Origin: Oreocharis arfaki
Taxonomy: Eukaryota > Chordata > Aves > Passeriformes > Paramythiidae
Direction: 5' to 3'
Length of the DNA: 64,000 nt
NCBI GenBank assembly: GCA_013398015.1
Contig: VZRR01010835.1
Coordinates: forward strand, 44,688-108,687
The notes under the pieces are model-generated. The model was not told the DNA's origin, searched no databases, and was given only the letters and a program-made list of their open reading frames with translations. Every line of letters begins with the position of its first letter. The first letter of the stretch is position 1. Positions 53,901 through 62,900 of this stretch are shown here, one piece after another. The translations under genes and the position numbers were made by a program.

Positions 53901-56900
53901 TGGCAACATGAAGGATGACTTTGAAACTCGAAGCAAGTACGTGGCATCAAACGAGTTGGAATTTGTCAACTCTTGGAAAGAGAATCCTCTCTGTGGGGAT
54001 GTGTACTTTGTAGTGGACCCCTGTAGCAAGAACCCTTATCGTAAAGCATGGGCAGAAAAGACATGTTCCGTCATCAACAGCCACGTTTTTTCTGCCTGTC
54101 ATAATAAGGTAAGAATTTATTTTCTCTTCTTTTTATTTCTAGGCATTATCTGTATTTTTCCAAATGCTCACACTCCAACAGGTGGTTTTCTGTTTGTCAA
54201 AATGTTTCAATAAAATACATTTTAAATTTTCTATGGATCACATTTATGTTAATTTTCCTTTTTTTTTTTCATTTCCACTTCACCAGCCCTTTTGTAAACA
54301 CAAAAGCTAAGCATGGCATTAACTGATTAGTTAAAACTACAAGAGTGAAAAAAGAATGAAGTATTAAAAATCAGAAATTAGTCAGTCTGTTGGTGATGCC
54401 TGATATTGATCAATGCATTTTTAGGTGGTGAGAACCAGGGAGAAATACAGATAATGGTGCAGTGGTTATGCATATACATAGAGTATAATAGGCACTAAAT
54501 AATCTTGGGAAATGAATCCCTTCCTTTTGCCATGCAGGTGAATCGGATGCCCTACTATGAGGCCTGTGTGCGAGACTCCTGTGGGTGTGACATTGGAGGG
54601 GACTGTCAGTGCATGTGTGATGCCATCGCAGTCTATGCCATGGCCTGCTTGGAAAAAGGCATCTGCATTGACTGGAGGACCCCCGAGTTCTGTCGTAAGT
54701 TTCTTTAAGCTCTCCTTAAACAGGTTTAGGAGATGATTATTGTCAATATATTTATTTGGCAACGTAGGAAACTTACTAATACCTGCCTCAAAGTTTGCAT
54801 TTCCTCTGTGGGCAAAAAGTTTATCTCAGTCAGCTGGGTTTTGAGATCTGTAGTTTTCTGCTAATTAACCAAAATCGTTTAACTTTTTTTACCATGGAGT
54901 AATGAGAGAGAAAATAAGGTGGTCACAGAAAGCAGACTGTTTCTTCTGCTATCACTGTATAGTGCACTGTGAGTTTGCCAGCAGAGAAAGTATGACATTG
55001 TAAAAATGTTTCATTTGAGCTATGATGAAATCACCTTCTGTGTGGATGTCAAGGGAATGAAGACAGCTGTGTTGGCTGGAACATTGTAAAACAGGAAAAA
55101 GACATCAAGGTGTTCCAGAACAGCGCATATAGAGGAAAAAAAGAGGATGAACATGCTATAAATCAATGTTAGAGTTGTCATCTTTGATGGTTTTATTTCC
55201 ACATTTCAATATATTATGCATTAAAAGTCATAGAAATGCCTGCATACTGTATTTGCAAAAAAGAAACTGACTTCCCTGAGTTAAAATATAAACTTACATT
55301 AGAAGCTAATCACTTCAGTGAAGTTCTTTTTTTATTCCAACTGTTAATTATGTCCTCCTTCTAGTACTTTGAAAATAGCATGCCATTAATTTGAAAAAAA
55401 AAAAAATCTGGCTTGTCTCTTGCTTTTCCTTTTTTTAGCTGTCTATTGTGAGTATTACAATTCTCATAAAGGAACAGGAATTGATGATGCTTTTTCCCGT
55501 GGCTACAACGATGACAAATGCACCTGGCACTACAGGCCTTGCAACTGTCCAAATCAAAACTACAAATATGTCAATATTGAAGGTAATAACCTCTACTACC
55601 GTAAACCAGGAAACGGGAACATTATAATTATTTTCAATGTTGTTTGTTTGGTTTTTTTAAAATCAGTCGTACCACAGTTGAATAATGGTAATCTAATTTA
55701 TGTTATCTTTGAAGATGTTTTGCTGATCTTTCCTTTACCAGTAGTGTTTTAAATACATAACCAACTCAGTAACTGTACTACATTTAGCTTTATGTCAGCA
55801 TCAGCCTATCTGGAAGAGAAATACTGACTTGCACCAAATCAAAATAATACACTGTACTTAGGAAAGAAAACATGTGGAGAGAGCAGTTAATATTTTTATT
55901 AAACAAATGGATACACCTGGAGAAACCACACAAATTCTTACATAGACATAACCTCCTTCTGAGGATAATGTTGGAAACACCTGAATAGATGATGTTGTAA
56001 TTGATACTATTTTTAATAACAAATATAATAAATTCGATTATAAATAGTATAAATTAAATGCCTTTCTCTGAGAAATATAAAACAAACTTCTCTTTTCTTC
56101 AGGCTGTTACAACTGCTCTCGTGATGAATACTTTGACCATGAGGAGGAAAGGTGCATGCCATGTGGTAAGCAGCATTTCTTTCTCCACACTAACTTGAAA
56201 ACCATACTACAACATTTTCATGGACTCACAGAAGATACTTTTCTAGTACCTCTCCATAAATAAGTGTTCATCTAAACATACCTTCCTTTCAAAATAATCC
56301 CATTGCTATACTGCTTGTAAAATAAAGAAATGAAAAAAAAAATTAAAAGTCGGATTAGGGTAGGCAATGCTGTAATACAGAAGCTGGATGAACCTGACTG
56401 GTTTTAGTTAGCAACATGAGAAGTTATGTTCGTTGTGCAACTGAGTACTTCTCAAAAGGTGGATCTTCCTGGAAGTGTATTGGTGTTCTAATCTGTGTGA
56501 GGCACAGCCCCAGCAGAGCTGCAAGTCTCTGAGGTATTCAATGCATTGCATGGAAAAAGAGAATGTGTAGAAGAAGAGCAGATGTAGCTACTGGACTCAG
56601 TAAATATCTTTTTAGAGATATTAAATAATGTTTTGCATAGACTCTAGCTGGACAGTTTGGATTTTCATACAGATGTAAAAAAACCCTTAAGAAAAATTTT
56701 TCTCGTATTACAAAATTCTAACTTGTGTAACCAGGATCTCAGCTAGTGATCTCCTTTACATCCAAAACCATGTTCTGCTATCCCTTAAAACTGAGGTGTC
56801 CTTAAGCATAAAAGCCAAAAGAATGATAACAAAAACTTACTAGTGTTCATTATTATAATGAGATGTATGGATTTCTTTGTAGTTAAGTCATTTGATGTGA

Positions 56901-59900
56901 ATTTTACCACTGAAATATATAACATGAAACATTTTCAGGACTACTTCAGTAATTAACACAATTCCAATCTGAGATTTTCTTTTTTTGGGTTATCTTACTG
57001 TGCTTTTATTCACAAATTTAACCTGTTTTGTCTTTATGTAACAGGACAAGTAAATGTTACCACCGCACTTGAACCATCTTCACCTTCAACAGGTTAGTTT
57101 ACACAGTTGACCAAACTGGTACTTACACACTGATATTATGTCCTGATAAGTGTTTATAAGGTCAGTAACTTTAGTGTAATAGAGTAGCATTAGCAGTTCC
57201 CCATACATAAGATGAAATGATGAAAAAATACCCTGGTACCATAATACCGTGGGCTGCATCAAAAGCTGCTTCACCAGCAGGTCAAGAGAGAGCACCGTGC
57301 CCCTCTAGTCTGATGAGAGCCCACCTGGAATGCTGTGTCCAGCTCTGCAATCCTCAGTTCAAGAAAGACAGAGGAGGGTCACAGAAATGACCAGAGGGCT
57401 GGAACACCTCTCCTGTGAGGAAAGGCTGAGATCTGGGGTTGTTCAGCCTAGGGAGGAGAAGGCTCCATGGAGACCTCATTGTGGGCTTTCAGTACTTGAA
57501 TGGGGCTTATAAGAAAGATGGGGACAGACTTTTAGTAGGGCCTGTTGTGATGGGACAAGGCCCTCTTAAACCAGAAGAGAGTAGATTCAGACTAGATATA
57601 AGGAAGAAATTGTTTATGATGAGGGTGGTAAAACACTGGAAGATGTTGCCCAGAGAGCCTGTTGATGCCCCATCCCTGGAAGCATTCAAGTCAGGCTGGA
57701 CAGGCATTTGAGCAACCTGGTCTAGTTGAAGATATCCCTCCTCATTGCAGAGGGAGTGGATGAGATTATCTTTAATGGTCTGTGCCAACTTCATTTCTAT
57801 GATTTCATCATAGAACCATTCTATGATTCTATGATGAAAAAGATCCCACAAAAATTTGATCCCAGTCTTAGGGACTGGCCATATAACACTTCAACAGTTG
57901 AAGAAAGTCGTGATGGAAATGTATGACTGACTATACCAAATCCCCACAGCCTGATACAAGAAAGGAATCTATGTATGCTGATCTCAAATTAGTTAGAAAT
58001 TCCATTAATTTCCCTGAAGACAGATGGTATTGGAAAACTTTGCACTGTGGGTTGTGTGAATAATAAAATTATGGATACTACTGGAAATAGTATTCCAGAA
58101 TGGAATAGTGTTCCATCTTTGCTTATATGCCCAAATATTTGTGCCAAATTCACTTTAAAGTGAGGAAAAAAGTATAAAACATCTCCCAGAATACCTGTTT
58201 AATGTATTCACTGCACATAACAGCAAAGGAAGCAATGGATAATTGCTCTTAAAGGTTTAATCTAAAAGGTAATGGGTTTTAATAGTAGCAACTGCTAATA
58301 GCTATAAAAGCAGTGTTTTTACTTTAAAATAATTTCAGTTTTTATAGGTATGCTATCAACAGATTATCGAGGACTATTTCTTATCCTTTGGTTTTGATTT
58401 TTTCTCTTAGTAACAACAGTGCAGCCTAAAGTAACAAGTAGCTCTACCACAAGCACCCTACCAACAGTACCTGGTACTTCTTCTGCGATAACTGTGTCAA
58501 CTGAGACTACAAATCCAACAATAACTGCAAAAATTACGGTTCCAAGAACTTCACCCTCACAACCTCTTGTCACAATAAAGTCAACAACTGGTAGGTTTTT
58601 AGTGTTATTGTCTAAAATAAATGATGGTAAACTTGTGCTATACTTCTGTACATAGTTGAGATACCACTCCTAGGAATGCATTTCAAATTCATACAAAATC
58701 CACGCATTAGACTCCAAATCATGAAGCAGGCAAAGCAGGCTTCCAGAAAGGAGTTTGCAGACTAGACATGTTCAGAAGTGTAGATCGAAAGTGCATGAAG
58801 AGATAAAGGATATAGGCATTAGGTTAAAAACACAACCAAAAGTCACTTGTGTGATTCATCTGAGAAACCCAATTAGAAGTTCTATAAGCAGTGAGCCACC
58901 ACAGCTCCACTTGGGTTTATTAGCTCAGCTTCAGACTCTTCTCCACTGGTTCATTTATGGAGTTCAGGGAGCATCCAATCTATTGACTCTGAATAATGTA
59001 AGCAAGCCCCAAGGCAGAGTCACACAGGTAACAGTGTAGCTGATTGATGAGCTTTGTCTAGGCTTCTGAAGTCCTGCTCTCTCAAGGGTGACTCTGCCAA
59101 CATAAATTACTTTCTGATTCTATGGCTTGTGGAGCCTCATTTAGCCTCACACCAACATGCACTTCAACTAATAAACCATCTTGGACCCTGGCTGTCAGGG
59201 AAAGCAGAGTTAAAAATAGGTCCCAAAGGAGTCAAAACACACGAAAGCTGACATTATGACATGATTTGTGCACTGGGACAAGGAAAGTCTATAGTATGAT
59301 GTTATTTAACTTTTCAATACATATTACAGAAAGCTGCAACTGTGGCTGATTTGGAACATAATAAAAGCCAATGGACAAAGCCCATATAGACTTCAGCCAA
59401 AGTTACAACAAAGCTAACTTCTTAGAAAAAAATATATTAAACAAATCTAATACAAGAAAATACAGAAAATGAGAACCAAGACAGACATGAGGCCATAGAA
59501 AACAAATATAAGTACAGAAATATTTGGTAAGCTTATGAGAACATGAATACAACAGTCATACTGAAAATATTCAAAAAATAAAGGTGAAAAATGATCTCTA
59601 AAATATGAGTAGATTTTTATAATTTATCTGGTTTTAATTTTTCTGTGAATTGGTTACATTACATTTTTTACCTTTACTCCAAAAGAACATACAACATCAA
59701 TTTTTACCACACCAAACATGACTACAACCATCACTACCCCTTCCATAACTACCTCAATGAAGGGAAGCATGGCCACTACACCAAAGTCTGGTCCCTCAAC
59801 ACCTTCTGCCTCATCAACCGCTGCTTCAACAGAGACGGAACAAGTAGGGGTCACCTCACCAACCTTCAAGACCACCACCAAAAAGGAAACAGCAACCTCC

Positions 59901-62900
59901 TCAATACCTACTCAAACCACAACTCAGAGCACAACTTCTAGCCAGCCTAAACTACCAACAGCAGGTAAATAGCACTTTTTTATACCTGTCAGGTGAAGCC
60001 ATCACTTACAAGACATATACCAATACACTCCTTATAAAAAACCCAAACATTCTTACTAGTGGTCTTAACATTGCAAATAGAAGGAAAGGACATAGATAAG
60101 AAGTGTGATTAAAATGGAAATTTGTCTTGCCAACAGAGCAAGCATCTGACATCCAAATACGGTGTTAAAGCTAACATTTCTCTTCCAACACTTCTTCCAA
60201 ATTTAGACAAAATCTCTCTATGCTACAAAGCAAGTTCTTGAAAACTCACAGACCACAGTATATTCCCCCTAGCTATTGTAGCAAATACTCCCCCCAAAAA
60301 ATATTAACCTTTTTGAATGTCTGACCCTCAATATACAAACAAGGATGGTCTCCTCTGAGGCTGTAGGACAACACGAATTACTGTGTTAGCAACTGAGAGC
60401 ATAGGCTGGGACAGCGTGTGGTGGGAAGTCTGTTGTAGTGGGAGGGCAGCTGTACACTCTTTCCCAAATCCAGGTCTCTCCCACGAAGTACTGTTGGGGT
60501 GCATACATCTGGGTCTTCTTGTGCAGGCAATTACAGCTTCCTCTAGGAACCTTACCAGCTCCCAACCATTACTAATATTCATTCTTACTTCACAGAGAGT
60601 GAGGGAACTGAAGCAACCACTCTGCGCTACCCAGAAGGTAAGTAAAAGAGAGTAGAGAGATGCCTTTGGCCTAAGACTCTGCTTCACTTCATCCCAGCTT
60701 TTCCAGATGATGGTCTTGCCCAGTCTGGAATACCTGAGAGAGGAAACATGCATCCAACAAGGCTGTTCTTTCCTCAGGAGCTTCAGAAAAAGGCGGGGAG
60801 TGTTAAATTGTCAGAGGGTACCTCTTCAGACCCCTTTGCTGCATATTTTTTGAGGGGGAGCCACTGGTCCACTTCTTCCTCTTGCCCAGTGAAACTCAGT
60901 GGGGTCTTCTGCCTTTCTAACCACTAGGGTGATTCCCTGGGGCTTCTGCCTGGGAATTGCCTACCTCCTTTTCCTGCCCCTCTTGCCCTGCCACCCCCAA
61001 CCAACTTGTGCTTTTCTCTCTGTAGTTGTCACCCACATAAGAACAACGTTGACACAGCCTATGCAGCACCTTGTCTCACAAACACAGGCCACCCGTGCCA
61101 CATTGACCAGCAGCACCTCTGTCCCAAGAGAGACCAGCCCGGCCACCAGCCCAGGAGTTCCACTGACAAGAACATTTCCAAGCTCCAGCTCTTTGCCTGT
61201 TACCTCAGCCTCATCTGCTTCTTCCCTCTCGTCAACCCAGCTGGAAACATCATATCCTGGTAAGGCCCCCTCCTGCCCTTCGTGCTGCTCTGCCTGCTTC
61301 TTCCAGTTCCCACCCTTCTCTCCTAAGCAGCACTTCCCACAAAGGCCTCAGTTTTGTTACTCATTCTCGATTTCCCCTGCCATTGCCATGGGACACAGGC
61401 AGGTCCTGGGACTGACCCACACATGACCATGTCTGCATCCTCCTCCCTGCAACTTCAGGGCTTTGGCTTTGGGGCACAGGCCTCTGTCAGGGTACAGACA
61501 TCCTTGAGTTCCTGCCCTACAGCTACCGAGCAGACACAAGCTAACACACCTCCCTCTTCTTACAGTGCTGCCCTGAGAATGCACAGTGGGGCAGGGGGGA
61601 AGAAGAGGCAGGGAAACTGGAAACACATCTCCAGTTTATAGCTCAGGAGAGTTTTGAGTGAGAGGCATAACCCAAGGCATCATCTCCAGCCAAAGGATGC
61701 GCGGGCCCTGGCACACCTACAAAAAGTGCAGTTCAACAAATATGACCTCACTGACCAGTGTTGACCCTGAGTGCAGGAGTGACCAGTGGAGGGTGGGCAA
61801 GAAAGTGTCCACTCAACTCCCCACGAGAGTTCTTTCAATTACACCCACATGCCAGAGTTGATCCTTCTTTGGGGAGATACACAACACGCTTTGCCAAGAA
61901 TCCTTCCCAAGACTCAACAATTCTTTTCTCTCATCCCTTTCTTTGTAGCAAGGGAGCCAACCAGAGCAAAGACACCAACTACTAAAGTAGTAACAGGTGA
62001 GTGCTCTGGTTATGAAAGAGATAAGAGTCATCCCTGGCCAATGCATCCATATCCCTTCAGTAGCCATGGCTCTCGCATGGATCCCTCCAAAAAGAGTCTG
62101 CAGCAAGCCAATTTTAAACTACCAATAAACAAGTGATACCTCTTCCCCACTCAGCTGTTCCAGAAAGAAGGAGATGAGATAAATTGCTAGAGGTCAGTCT
62201 CCAAAATGGTCTTAGCAAATGGTCTAGCAAGCACTTACGAAAGAGAAACTGGACAGAATGGAATGTATTTAGGATAATGGACACTTTTTTTAACGAAAAA
62301 AAAAAACCCAAAACCAACCCAATTTAGTGGGACCTGGGCCTCCCATCCTGGCCCATAACTGAGCACAAAGCCTCCAAAACAGAAGTCAGTATCAGGCAAC
62401 TTCCCATAAACCAGCAAAATAAAACTGACCTCTGCTTTTTTCCTGGCAGCTTTCACCCATGAACAGTCAACTCTGCCACACATTGAGCCACCTCTGACCA
62501 CACACAAGAATTTAGGATAATGGACTCTTTTTTTAACGAAAAAAAAAAAACCCAAAACCAACCCAATTTAGTGGGACCTGGGCCTCCCATCCTGGCCCAT
62601 AACTGAGCACAAAGCCTCCAAAACAGAAGTCAGTATCAGGCAACTTCCCATAAACCAGCAAAATACAACTGACCTCTGCTTTTTTCCTGGCAGCTTTCAC
62701 CCATGAACAGTCAACTCTGCCACACATTGAGCCACCTGTGACCACACACAGAACCACAGCCACCACCTCCATCAGCAGCACCTCCAGGACCTCTGTCTCC
62801 ACAGAAGTGCCTCTGGAGACTGCATCTCCACATCCCAGCTCTCCACCTGCCCCCAGCAGCCCCCTCAGCACCCGGCTGCCATCCACTGCCACCGCTTCCA

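Noticed and set aside
57507..57926. Open frames on both strands in intron 29
   Set aside because: They fall mainly in the CR1 3' region and its immediate flank; no intact transposon protein.
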